Part shown: positions 7,897 through 15,744 of the stretch, piece by piece
Layout: every line of letters starts with the position of its first letter
Numbering within the stretch: the stretch's first letter is position 1
From: Kiritimatiellia bacterium
GTDB lineage: Bacteria > Verrucomicrobiota > Kiritimatiellia > RFP12 > UBA1067
DNA length: 42,416 nucleotides
Assembly (NCBI GenBank): GCA_017520845.1
Contig: JAFXEU010000074.1
Coordinates: 1 to 42,416 of the forward strand
Reading direction: 5' to 3'
Position numbers and translations under genes: made by a program
Notes under the pieces: generated by a model
Database searches by the model: none
What the model saw: only the letters and a program-made list of their open reading frames with translations
What the model was told of the DNA's origin: nothing

Positions 7897-9498
7897 ATGA
7901 AAAAGATCATTTTTGCGGCAGCCTTATCGGCAGTGTTGGGTTCATTCGCGGCGGTCCCGTTCAAAATAGGGATAGCGGGTTATACTTTCTACAAAAAATC
8001 ATTGGACGAGTCTTTGACGATAATGCGGAAAATCGACTGCTGTTATCTCTGCCACAAAGACTTTTTCCTTAAGTATGACGCGAGCGATGCTGAAATAGCG
8101 GCGTATCTCGACAAGACCTCTAAATACGGCGTCAAAACGCTTGCTACGGGGCCCCTTTACGCTAAGGATGAGGCAACGGTTCGCGCACAGTTCGAGTTCG
8201 CCAGAAAGCTTGGCGTTAAGATTCTTGTCGGCGTTCCATACGAAGTCAAAAAGGGCGCCAAGGATGGATGGGGTCCTAATCGCATAGAGTCCGACGCGAT
8301 GCTCGACATAATCGAAAAGCTCGTCAAAGAGTACGACATGTATTATGCCATTCACAATCACGGTCCGGACATTCCTAATCTCTACCCGACCGCCGAATCA
8401 GTGATGGCGCGAATCGCCAACCGCGATAAGCGCATCGGTGTTTGCCTCGACGTCGGTCACGAGCGCCGCGCAGGTCTCGATCCCGTCGCGTTTATCCGCA
8501 AACATTCCGACAGGATTTTTGATGTTCACATAAAGAATATCAAGATCGACCCCGTTAAGAATATCGCTATGGAAGGTCCGCGCGGCGAACTCGATATCCC
8601 GGCGATTTTCCAGGCGCTCGCGGATGTCGGTTACACTGGTGTATGTCATATCGAATACGAAAAGGATTTCAACGATAATGCGATGGGCTTGGCCGAGTCC
8701 TTCGGATATTACCGAGGAGTAGCCGATTGCATCAAGGCTAAGGCCGTTATGAAGCCGGCTCCCGTCGGCGCAAATACGTTGAGCGACGCCGAGAAAGCCG
8801 ACGGCTGGAAGCTTTTGTGGGACGGCAAGACTCTCAACGGTTGGGTCGGCGTTAAAAACGAGTTCAAGACTCCCCCTTCAAAGGGTTGGGTGATAAAAGA
8901 CGGAACTCTTACGATGCGTCCCGTCAACGGTATCACTCCTGACGGCAACTGGTTTCCGCTTCCTCCGGAGGATCAGAAGCTCGGCGGCGGCGGCGATATC
9001 GTAACGGTCGGGAAGTATCGCGACTTCGCCTTCAGGTTCGATTTTCGTCTTACGAAATATGCGAACTCCGGCGTTAAGTATTTTTACGACGAGAAGCAGA
9101 ACAATGGCACGTGCGAGGAATATCAGATTCTTGAAAACGGTCATCCGGATTCGTCAAAGGGCAAAGGCGGCAACCGCAAGAGCGCGTCGCTTTATGATAT
9201 ATTCGCCGCGAATGCCGACGAGATTCTTAAGTCTCCCGGTGAATGGAACAGCGGTATGATCGTCTCGAAGGGTTCAAAGGTCGAGCATTGGCTCAACGGT
9301 GTCAAGGTTCTCGAATACGACCGCGCGTCAAAGGCGTTCAAGGATGGCGTAAAGGCTTCCAAGTATGCGTCCTGGGGTGTTAGTTCCGATGGTAAACCTC
9401 AGGCCTGGGGCGAGTTGACAGAAGGCCGCATTCTTCTTCAAGATCACAGCGATTCCACGGTTTCATTCTGCAATTTGAAGATTAAGGAGTTCAAATGA
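7897..9498 (+). CDS. Secreted sugar isomerase/epimerase-like TIM barrel fused to DUF1080
   Basis: A 533-aa two-domain protein with a Sec signal peptide (MKKIIFAAALSAVLGSFAA). Residues about 20-285 form a xylose-isomerase-like TIM barrel (AP_endonuc_2), with candidate metal or active residues in HNHGPD, CLDVGHE, DVHIKNI and HIEYEKD. Residues about 300-533 form a DUF1080 (3-keto-disaccharide hydrolase) domain, opening with GWKLLWDGKTLNGW and containing EYQILENG. Established work links DUF1080 proteins with cleavage of 3-keto-glycosides made by Gfo/Idh enzymes, and such an enzyme is encoded just upstream. The ribosome site is TAAGGGG. The precise substrate cannot be read from sequence. The stop overlaps the next start as ATGA. 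Confidence 0.88.
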   Translation: MKKIIFAAALSAVLGSFAAVPFKIGIAGYTFYKKSLDESLTIMRKIDCCYLCHKDFFLKYDASDAEIAAYLDKTSKYGVKTLATGPLYAKDEATVRAQFEFARKLGVKILVGVPYEVKKGAKDGWGPNRIESDAMLDIIEKLVKEYDMYYAIHNHGPDIPNLYPTAESVMARIANRDKRIGVCLDVGHERRAGLDPVAFIRKHSDRIFDVHIKNIKIDPVKNIAMEGPRGELDIPAIFQALADVGYTGVCHIEYEKDFNDNAMGLAESFGYYRGVADCIKAKAVMKPAPVGANTLSDAEKADGWKLLWDGKTLNGWVGVKNEFKTPPSKGWVIKDGTLTMRPVNGITPDGNWFPLPPEDQKLGGGGDIVTVGKYRDFAFRFDFRLTKYANSGVKYFYDEKQNNGTCEEYQILENGHPDSSKGKGGNRKSASLYDIFAANADEILKSPGEWNSGMIVSKGSKVEHWLNGVKVLEYDRASKAFKDGVKASKYASWGVSSDGKPQAWGELTEGRILLQDHSDSTVSFCNLKIKEFK

Positions 9499-10715
9499 AC
9501 AGAAGAGATTTTTTAAAGCTTTCCACAATGGCTGCGGCGTCGCCGATCGTTTCTGCCTTTGGCGCTCCCAAAACAGACGCGACCTCTCAGCAATCTGCGG
9601 CAGGTTCCGCTCTTTTCAGAGTTAAGCCTTACGTTCAGCTTTTTGACGAGGATTCCGTTTGTATTACGTGGATGACGAGCGAGAAGACGACCGGCTATGT
9701 AACATGGAATCAAGATCGTTTTAGCTCTGCGGGGCAGCGCGCTTGGGATGAGACTGACGGCTTATTAGACGCTAACTTCTTCGTACATCGCGCGACGATT
9801 GTCGGTATTGATCCTAAAAAGCCTCTTCTTTATCGCGTACATTCCCGTCCGTTCGAGAAGTTTGGCCCTTACGGTGTAAAATATTCCGCTCCTGAAGAAA
9901 CCTTTTATGGTGAGATTAAAGAGCTTTTACCTAAGAACGGTGTTGTTTCGTGGGGTATGCTCAATGACGTTCATGAAAGAACGTCGATCATTAAGCGTTT
10001 TATCCCTCACATGAAGGATCTTAACGGATTTTGCTGTATGAACGGCGACATCATGAATTACGTCGAAAGCGAAAACGGCGTTGTCGGATGTATAACCAAG
10101 CCGTTTTCGTGGGTCGCCCAGGAGGCGCATTTGCCGGTTTGGTATTTGCGCGGCAATCACGAAACCCGCGGGTGCTTCGCGCGTAATTTGCGCGATTATC
10201 TCGCGCTAAAAGACGGTCGCTATTATGGCGCGGCGACTCTCGGCGGAGTTCGCTTCGCGTTTCTCGACTCCGGCGAAGATAAGCCCGATAGAAACGGCGA
10301 ATATTCGGGTCTCGTAGCGTTTGATCGATATATCGAAGCTCAGAATAAGTGGCTCGAGCGCGAGGTCGCGTCACCCGCCTGGAAAAAGGCTCAGGCGCGC
10401 GTCGTTTTTCGCCATATCCCGTTCCCTCTTAGACCGACCGATTCCAAGGGCGGCTGGAAGCATAAATTGCCGCGCTTGACCGATATGGATAAAATCCTTC
10501 AGGGCGCGAACGTTTCGCTCGGTATGTCGGCGCATATCCATTTTGCCGAATGGTATCTGCCGATTCCTGAAAGACCTTATCATCTTATTACAGGCGGTGG
10601 TCCTGATCTGAATGATGCGTACCTTACAAAATGCTTTTTCTACAATCGTAAACTCAAGATTGTTCAGATAGATGAGAAGGGTAAAAAGAGTTTTGACAGG
10701 ATGATTTCGGTTTAA
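9495..10715 (+). CDS. Tat-exported metallophosphoesterase, purple-acid-phosphatase-like
   Basis: A 406-aa protein starting with a clear twin-arginine signal (NRRDFLKLS, then a hydrophobic stretch and AFGA). Residues about 40-110 look like the Ig/Fn-III-like N-terminal domain of purple acid phosphatases (PYVQLFDEDSVCITWMT). The calcineurin-type metal site is spread over LNDVHER (where the family usually has GDxH), MNGDIMN, RGNHETRG, RHIPF and AHIHFAEW. It presumably hydrolyses a phosphomonoester outside the cytoplasm. The ATG overlaps the preceding stop, so it is coupled to the DUF1080 fusion gene. The substrate is unknown. Confidence 0.87.
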   Translation: MNRRDFLKLSTMAAASPIVSAFGAPKTDATSQQSAAGSALFRVKPYVQLFDEDSVCITWMTSEKTTGYVTWNQDRFSSAGQRAWDETDGLLDANFFVHRATIVGIDPKKPLLYRVHSRPFEKFGPYGVKYSAPEETFYGEIKELLPKNGVVSWGMLNDVHERTSIIKRFIPHMKDLNGFCCMNGDIMNYVESENGVVGCITKPFSWVAQEAHLPVWYLRGNHETRGCFARNLRDYLALKDGRYYGAATLGGVRFAFLDSGEDKPDRNGEYSGLVAFDRYIEAQNKWLEREVASPAWKKAQARVVFRHIPFPLRPTDSKGGWKHKLPRLTDMDKILQGANVSLGMSAHIHFAEWYLPIPERPYHLITGGGPDLNDAYLTKCFFYNRKLKIVQIDEKGKKSFDRMISV

Positions 10716-10720
10716 TTGAT

Positions 10721-10942
10721 ATGGACGAAAAGCAGAAAGAATTTTTAAGCCGTCTGGCGGGCGTTTTGGAAGTGGATTCCATATCCCCCGCCGATGATTA
10801 CCGTCTGACTCCGCTTTGGGGGTCTCTTACATGTTTCGCCCTTAAGGTTACGATAATGCAGCATTACGGGCGCGATGTTCCGTTGAAAGATCTCGATTCT
10901 TTCCCAGACGTCAAAACGCTGATGGAGAATGTTCTAAAATGA
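10721..10942 (+). CDS. Acyl-carrier-protein-like protein
   Basis: A 73-aa acidic helical protein. The segment TPLWGSLTCFALKV aligns with the ACP motif GxDSLxxVxL, placing the likely phosphopantetheine serine at Ser35, with Trp-Gly in place of the usual Leu-Asp. The remainder fits the later ACP helices (VPLKDLDSFPDVKTLMENV). The gene starts five nt after the phosphoesterase stop with no obvious ribosome site and ends in an ATGA overlap with a NeuD-like acyltransferase. No ketosynthase is present, so it more likely donates an acyl group for a modification than takes part in bulk fatty-acid synthesis. Function as a carrier is inferred from one motif and the context. Confidence 0.7.
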   Translation: MDEKQKEFLSRLAGVLEVDSISPADDYRLTPLWGSLTCFALKVTIMQHYGRDVPLKDLDSFPDVKTLMENVLK

Positions 10943-11574
10943 AGAATCTCGTCATAATCGGAGCGGGGGGCTTTGGACGCGAAATGTTCGCTGCCGCCAG
11001 AGAGGCGGTCGGATACGGAACGGAGTTTACGGTAGCTGGATTCCTTGATGATAATCCTTACGCCTTAGATTGTTTTGAATCCTATCCGCCGATTTTAGCG
11101 TCGCTCGCCGATTATGTGATTAGAGAGAATGATGTTTTTATAACGGCGTTAGGTTCTGTAAGTACGCGTAAAAAATGTGTCGAGGCGATTGAAGCGCGCG
11201 GGGGACGCTTTATTTCCGTAGTTCACCGCACGGCGACCGTCGGGCCTAATGTCGAAATCGGTGAAGGTTCATTTTTAGCGCCTAATACAACGTTGACGGC
11301 CGATGTCAAAGTCGGCCGCCATTCATGCGTTTTTCATAATTCGTCAGTAGGTCACGACAGTATTCTCGGCGACTTCACCCATGTTTACGCCCAATGCGCG
11401 ATAGGCGGCGCGGTTGTGATGGAAGAAGGTTCCGTCGTCTATCCCGGTTCCGTCGTCACACCTCGCCGAAAGATCGGCGCGTGGTCGGTCGTCGGCGCGC
11501 TGTCGGCCGTTTTTACGGATGTTCCCGCCGGTGTTACCGTATTCGGCAATCCTGCGCTGACGATAAAAGACTGA
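10939..11574 (+). CDS. NeuD/PglD-like sugar O-acyltransferase
   Basis: A 211-aa protein with a Rossmann-like N-terminal part (NLVIIGAGGFGREMF) that in this family binds the sugar nucleotide. From about residue 95 there is a left-handed parallel beta helix of hexapeptide repeats (ATVGPNVEIGEGSFLAPN, then VKVGRHSCVFHNSSVGHD). The likely catalytic histidine is in SSVGHDS. Relatives transfer acetyl groups to sialic acid or bacillosamine precursors. The coupled ACP-like gene suggests the acyl donor may be ACP-bound rather than acetyl-CoA, which is an inference. The acceptor is unknown. Confidence 0.87.
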   Translation: MKNLVIIGAGGFGREMFAAAREAVGYGTEFTVAGFLDDNPYALDCFESYPPILASLADYVIRENDVFITALGSVSTRKKCVEAIEARGGRFISVVHRTATVGPNVEIGEGSFLAPNTTLTADVKVGRHSCVFHNSSVGHDSILGDFTHVYAQCAIGGAVVMEEGSVVYPGSVVTPRRKIGAWSVVGALSAVFTDVPAGVTVFGNPALTIKD

Positions 11575-11605
11575 TTTTAAAATATTCAAATAAAGGAGAT
11601 TGAAA

Positions 11606-13042
11606 ATGAAAAATTACTCTAAATCGCTTTTTTTAATTTTGCCTTTGATTGCGGCATTGACGGCTTTCGCCGACATCAGAGCCGTCACGCCCGATAACTG
11701 GGGTAATAAGCCGAATTCCTGGCAGATGAAGCGTCATAATCTTTTCAAAGAGAGAATCGCCAAAGGTGCGGGCGAAGTCGTTTTCATCGGAGACTCCATT
11801 ACCCATTTCTGGGAGAATAAGGCGTCCTGGAAGAAGCATTTCGGCGATGGTCCCCGCAAGGCTCTCAACCTTGGGATTTCCGCCGACCGTACCGAGCATG
11901 TCTTATGGCGCATAACCGAGGGCGGCGAGCTTGACGGCTACGAGGCGAAAGTTGTCGTGATTCTCATCGGTACCAACAATGCGGGACACCATAGTTTCGA
12001 AAAAGAGCCTCCGGTCGACACCGTCCATGGTGTCAGAAAAATCATTCATACGGTAAGGGCTAAGCAGCCTAAGGCCAGAATACTCTTAACGGCGATTTTT
12101 CCTCGCGGCGAATCCGACAATGATCCGAACCGCAGGCGAAACGAGGTCGTCAATGGCGCTATTAAAGAATTCTGCGACGGTAGAACCGTTGTCTGGTGCG
12201 ATTTCAACGATGCTCTCGTAGATGAGAAGGGGGACAGCAAAAAGTATTTTCACGACCGTCTCCATCCTAGCGACAAAGGTTATGAGGTAATCGAAAATAT
12301 GCTCGTGCCGATTATCGACGAGGCCTTGAAAACTCCTTTGGATAAACCTATAAAGGGTAGGATTTCATCCGTAAAAGGTAAGCGTGAGCCGGCCGCGATG
12401 AGACCGATTTCCTACTTTAAGGATTCAAATTGGTGGTATAAGCGTACTCTCGAGAAGCGCGATGAGATTCTTTCGGGCCCGAAGAAATACGACATCGTTT
12501 TCGTGGGCGATTCGATCACGCACCGCTGGGAGCGCAAAGGCGGAGAGGGTGTGAAGCATTTCGCGGAATTGAAAAAACAGTATAAGATTCTGAACCTCGG
12601 TTACGGCGGCGACCGTACTCAGCACGTTCTGTGGCGCATGAAGAACGGCGAACTCGAGGGCTATAAGGCGAAACTCTTTATCCTCATGATCGGTACCAAC
12701 AACAACGGCGACAAGCCGGAGCATATCGCCGAAGGCATCAAGCGCATTATCGCGACAATCAAAGAGAAGCATCCCGAGTCGAAAATCATGCTTCTGCCGA
12801 TTTTTCCGCGCGGAGCCGACGCGAACGACGTTAAGCGCAGGCGGAATGAAGCCGTCAATAATATCATCAAGTTTTTCGCTGACGGAGAGAAGGTAATCTG
12901 GGTCGACTTCAACGATAAACTCGTTGACGCGAAGGGTGATACCAAGAAGTTTATGAATGATAGACTTCATACCAATCATAAAGGATACGGCGTGTGGCGT
13001 AAGGCGGTTGTTCCTTATTTTAAGGAAATCATCGGAAAGTGA
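11606..13042 (+). CDS. Secreted tandem-domain SGNH/GDSL hydrolase
   Basis: A 478-aa secreted protein made of two SGNH esterase domains of the PAF-acetylhydrolase-like type. Each has the Ser motif GDSITHFW or GDSITHRW, an oxyanion segment NLG-(I/Y), DRT-(E/Q)-HVLWR, the Asn block GTNN and a Asp-His pair (DRLHPSDKGY and DRLHTNHKGYG). Both domains therefore appear catalytically intact, indicating internal duplication. A signal peptide ends near FADIRA. I prefer the ATG at 11606 with AAAGGAG seven bases upstream over the TTG at 11600. It probably deacylates a carbohydrate and may oppose the acyltransferase encoded just before it. Confidence 0.9.
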   Translation: MKNYSKSLFLILPLIAALTAFADIRAVTPDNWGNKPNSWQMKRHNLFKERIAKGAGEVVFIGDSITHFWENKASWKKHFGDGPRKALNLGISADRTEHVLWRITEGGELDGYEAKVVVILIGTNNAGHHSFEKEPPVDTVHGVRKIIHTVRAKQPKARILLTAIFPRGESDNDPNRRRNEVVNGAIKEFCDGRTVVWCDFNDALVDEKGDSKKYFHDRLHPSDKGYEVIENMLVPIIDEALKTPLDKPIKGRISSVKGKREPAAMRPISYFKDSNWWYKRTLEKRDEILSGPKKYDIVFVGDSITHRWERKGGEGVKHFAELKKQYKILNLGYGGDRTQHVLWRMKNGELEGYKAKLFILMIGTNNNGDKPEHIAEGIKRIIATIKEKHPESKIMLLPIFPRGADANDVKRRRNEAVNNIIKFFADGEKVIWVDFNDKLVDAKGDTKKFMNDRLHTNHKGYGVWRKAVVPYFKEIIGK

Positions 13043-13061
13043 TCATGAACAGGCGACGGGA

Positions 13062-13089
13062 TTGAACTATTGCCGTAATTTGGTATAAT
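13062..13089 (+). promoter_or_regulatory. Promoter of the rpiB-glyA fusion gene
   Basis: TTGAAC (13062-13067), a 16-bp spacer and TATAAT (13084-13089) preceded by TGG form a near-consensus extended promoter. The leader is about 20 nt and contains Shine-Dalgarno AAGGAG at 13105-13110. Confidence 0.8.
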
Positions 13090-13115
13090 ATTACAAATTT
13101 TCTTAAGGAGATTAT

Positions 13116-14795
13116 ATGAAACTAGCAATTGCTTCCGATCATGGCGGAGTAGAACTTAAATCCGCATTGGTTAACGCCTTGGCCGACATAGCCGAAGTTG
13201 AAGATTTAGGGCCGTCCGACAAGATGAGCTGCGACTATTCCGACTACGCCGTGAAGGTCGCGATGAAGGTCTCTTCCGGTTCAGCCGAATTCGGTATTCT
13301 CATCTGCCGCAGCGGTATCGGCATGTCGATGTGCGCCAACCGCTTCCAGAACGTCCGCGCGGCTCTCTGCTCCACGACCGAAGCCGCGACTCTCACGCGT
13401 CAGCACAACGGCGCCAACGTTCTCTGTCTCGGCGCCGACACGGTTTCCGTCGAATACGCCGTTGAGATCGCCAAGGCGTTTCTCGCCACTCCCGTCGACG
13501 AGGATGAGCGTCATGCCCGCCGCCGCTGGAAGCTTGAGCGCGCCCAGCGCTTCTCCGACGCATCCGGCCTTATGCGCGACGACCCCGAGGTTTTCGCCGC
13601 GATCGAGGCCCAGACGATCCAGGAGGATACCGAGATCAATCTCATCGCCTCCGAGAACACATCTTCCCGCGCCTGCCGCGAGGCGACCGGCTCCGTACTC
13701 ATGAACAAGTACGCCGAGGGCTATCCGGGCAAGCGCTGGTATTCGGGATGTCTCCCCGTCGACGCGGCAGAGGAGCTCGCCCGCAAGCGCGCATGCGAAC
13801 TTTTCGGCGCCGACTACGCCAACGTCCAGCCCCACTGCGGCTCGGCGGCCAATATGGCCGTTTACTTCGCGACGATTAAGCCCGGCGACACGATTCTTTC
13901 GATGTCGCTCGATCAGGGCGGTCACCTTTCGCACGGCTCGCCCGTCAACTTCTCGGGCAAAATCTACAACATCGTCCCATATACGGTTAATCCCGAGACC
14001 GAGACGCTCGACTACGATCAGATCGAGAAGCTCGCGATGGAAGTGAAGCCCAAGATCCTTCTTACGGGCGCATCGGCCTATCCGCGCACGATCGACTTCA
14101 AGCGTATCCGCGAGATCTGCGACAAGGCGGGCTGCATCATGCTCGTCGACATGGCCCATATCGCCGGTCTCGTCGCAGGCGGCGCCCATCCCTCGCCCGT
14201 TCCGTACGCCGATTTCGTCACCACAACGACCCACAAGACCCTCGGCGGTCCGCGCGGCGGCATGGTTCTCTGCAAGGAGCAGTGGGCGAAGGCTCTCGAC
14301 TCCGCCGTGTTCCCGGGTATGCAGGGCGGTCCTCTCGAGAACATCATCGCGGCGAAGGCCGTTGTCTTCCGCGAATGGATGCTCCCCGAGAAGAAGGGCT
14401 ACGCCCAGCAGGTCGTTAAGAACTGCCAGGTCATGTGCAAGACCGTTCAGGATCGCGGCTACCGCATCGTTTCGGGCGGCACCGACAACCATCTCTTCCT
14501 CGTCGACGTCAAGAAGACGAAGGGTATCACCGGTAAGGAGGCCGCCGCGGCTCTCGACGCCGCCGGCATCGTCGTCAACAAGAACACGATTCCCTACGAT
14601 ACCGAGTCTCCCTTCAAGACTTCCGGCATCCGCGTCGGCACGGCTTCGGTCACGACCCGCGGCATGAAGGAGGCCGAGATGATCAAGATCGGAACATGGA
14701 TCGCCGACGTTCTCGACAATATCGCCGACACCTCCGTGCAGGAGCGCGTCAAACGCGAAGCGAAGGAGCTCGTTGCCAAGTTCCCCGTTCCCTGA
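13116..14795 (+). CDS. Fusion of ribose-5-phosphate isomerase B and serine hydroxymethyltransferase
   Basis: One 559-aa frame with two complete enzymes. Residues 1 to about 150 are RpiB: ASDHGG at the start, [13 protein letters not shown] holding the catalytic cysteine where most have CGTGIGMSI, and [13 protein letters not shown] with the ring-opening histidine. Residues about 155-559 are Gly[32 protein letters not shown], the PLP lysine in [22 protein letters not shown] and [14 protein letters not shown]. RpiB interconverts ribose and ribulose 5-phosphate, and GlyA makes glycine and methylene-THF from serine, so both supply nucleotide synthesis. No stop or start separates the parts. Codons strongly favour C endings (42 of 60 bases at 13501-13560 are G or C), suggesting high expression. 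Confidence 0.95.
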   Translation: MKLAIASDHGGVELKSALVNALADIAEVEDLGPSDKMSCDYSDYAVKVAMKVSSGSAEFGILICRSGIGMSMCANRFQNVRAALCSTTEAATLTRQHNGANVLCLGADTVSVEYAVEIAKAFLATPVDEDERHARRRWKLERAQRFSDASGLMRDDPEVFAAIEAQTIQEDTEINLIASENTSSRACREATGSVLMNKYAEGYPGKRWYSGCLPVDAAEELARKRACELFGADYANVQPHCGSAANMAVYFATIKPGDTILSMSLDQGGHLSHGSPVNFSGKIYNIVPYTVNPETETLDYDQIEKLAMEVKPKILLTGASAYPRTIDFKRIREICDKAGCIMLVDMAHIAGLVAGGAHPSPVPYADFVTTTTHKTLGGPRGGMVLCKEQWAKALDSAVFPGMQGGPLENIIAAKAVVFREWMLPEKKGYAQQVVKNCQVMCKTVQDRGYRIVSGGTDNHLFLVDVKKTKGITGKEAAAALDAAGIVVNKNTIPYDTESPFKTSGIRVGTASVTTRGMKEAEMIKIGTWIADVLDNIADTSVQERVKREAKELVAKFPVP

Positions 14796-14810
14796 TTTCA
14801 GGATTCGCGC

Positions 14811-15743
14811 ATGCCTAAAGTCGCCGTAGTCGGAGTTGTAGGCAGGACGAACGCCGGTAAATCGACGCTCGTCAACCGCTTGGTGGGCGAGAAGGTTTCG
14901 ATCGTCTCGCCCGTCGAGCAGACTACACGCAACACGATACGCGGCATTGTCGACGAAGAACGGGGGCAGCTCGTTCTTCTCGACACTCCGGGGCTTCACA
15001 AGGCCGTCGGCAATCTCGGTAAAATTCTCAACCGCATGGCGCGTCGCAGCGCTGCGGGAGCCGATATTCTCGCCGTCGTTTTCGACGCTTCCGAAGAGCC
15101 TCAGATGGAAGACATCGGCTGGATGAGCCGAGTTGCCAAAGAAAAGCCCGAGAAGCTCGTTTTTGTTCTCAACAAAGCCGACCGCAATCCTTTTTACGAA
15201 GATGCGTTCAGGGCGGCGTGGGACGAGGCGCTTGCCGATGTCGCCGCGGCATATCCCGATGAGAGCGGAGTCGTCGCCGAGCCGGTCTGGGTGAAGGCGA
15301 TCTCAACTACCGAGGGCGGCGCAAACAGGGTTTTAGACACGCTTTTCGGATTCGCCGAAGAAGGCGAGAAGCTTTTTCCCGAAGACATCGTAACCGACTA
15401 TCCGCGTAAACTCGCGATGAGCGACGTTATCCGCGAGAAGTTTCTGGCGCGTCTTCATCAGGAGATCCCCCATGAGCTCGGTATTGCCGTAAAGAAGATT
15501 GTCGAGAGCACGGGCCGCTGGGATGTCGAGGCCGATGTCATCGTCAACCGCAACTCTCAGAAGCCGATAGTCATAGGACGCGGAGCCGAAACTCTGAAAA
15601 ACGTCCGTAAAAGGTCCGAGCGCGAGCTTTCCGAAATTTTCGGCGTCAAGGTCGCTCTTAAACTCTGGGTCCGCGTCGAACCGAAGTGGATGCAGAACGA
15701 GAAGATACTCTCCGAGATGGGATATGTGGGAGGAGAGATATAA
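14811..15743 (+). CDS. era: GTPase Era, 30S ribosomal subunit assembly factor
   Basis: A 310-aa GTPase that binds 16S rRNA during small-subunit maturation. The G1 motif is GRTNAGKST, the G2 region TTRNTIRG, the G3 motif DTPG and the G4 motif NKAD. The C-terminal KH domain contains VIGRGAETLKNVRKRSERE followed by VALKLWVRVEPKW. In canonical Era the G1 reads GRPNVGKST, so Pro to Thr and Val to Ala are mild variants. The gene follows glyA by 15 nt and is probably on the same transcript. Its last bases contain the Shine-Dalgarno of the next gene. Confidence 0.95.
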   Translation: MPKVAVVGVVGRTNAGKSTLVNRLVGEKVSIVSPVEQTTRNTIRGIVDEERGQLVLLDTPGLHKAVGNLGKILNRMARRSAAGADILAVVFDASEEPQMEDIGWMSRVAKEKPEKLVFVLNKADRNPFYEDAFRAAWDEALADVAAAYPDESGVVAEPVWVKAISTTEGGANRVLDTLFGFAEEGEKLFPEDIVTDYPRKLAMSDVIREKFLARLHQEIPHELGIAVKKIVESTGRWDVEADVIVNRNSQKPIVIGRGAETLKNVRKRSERELSEIFGVKVALKLWVRVEPKWMQNEKILSEMGYVGGEI

Positions 15744-15744
15744 G

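Noticed and set aside
13281-14999. 572-codon minus-strand frame opposite the rpiB-glyA fusion and era
   Set aside because: It mirrors strongly C-ending codons of well-identified plus-strand genes and shows no family motif.
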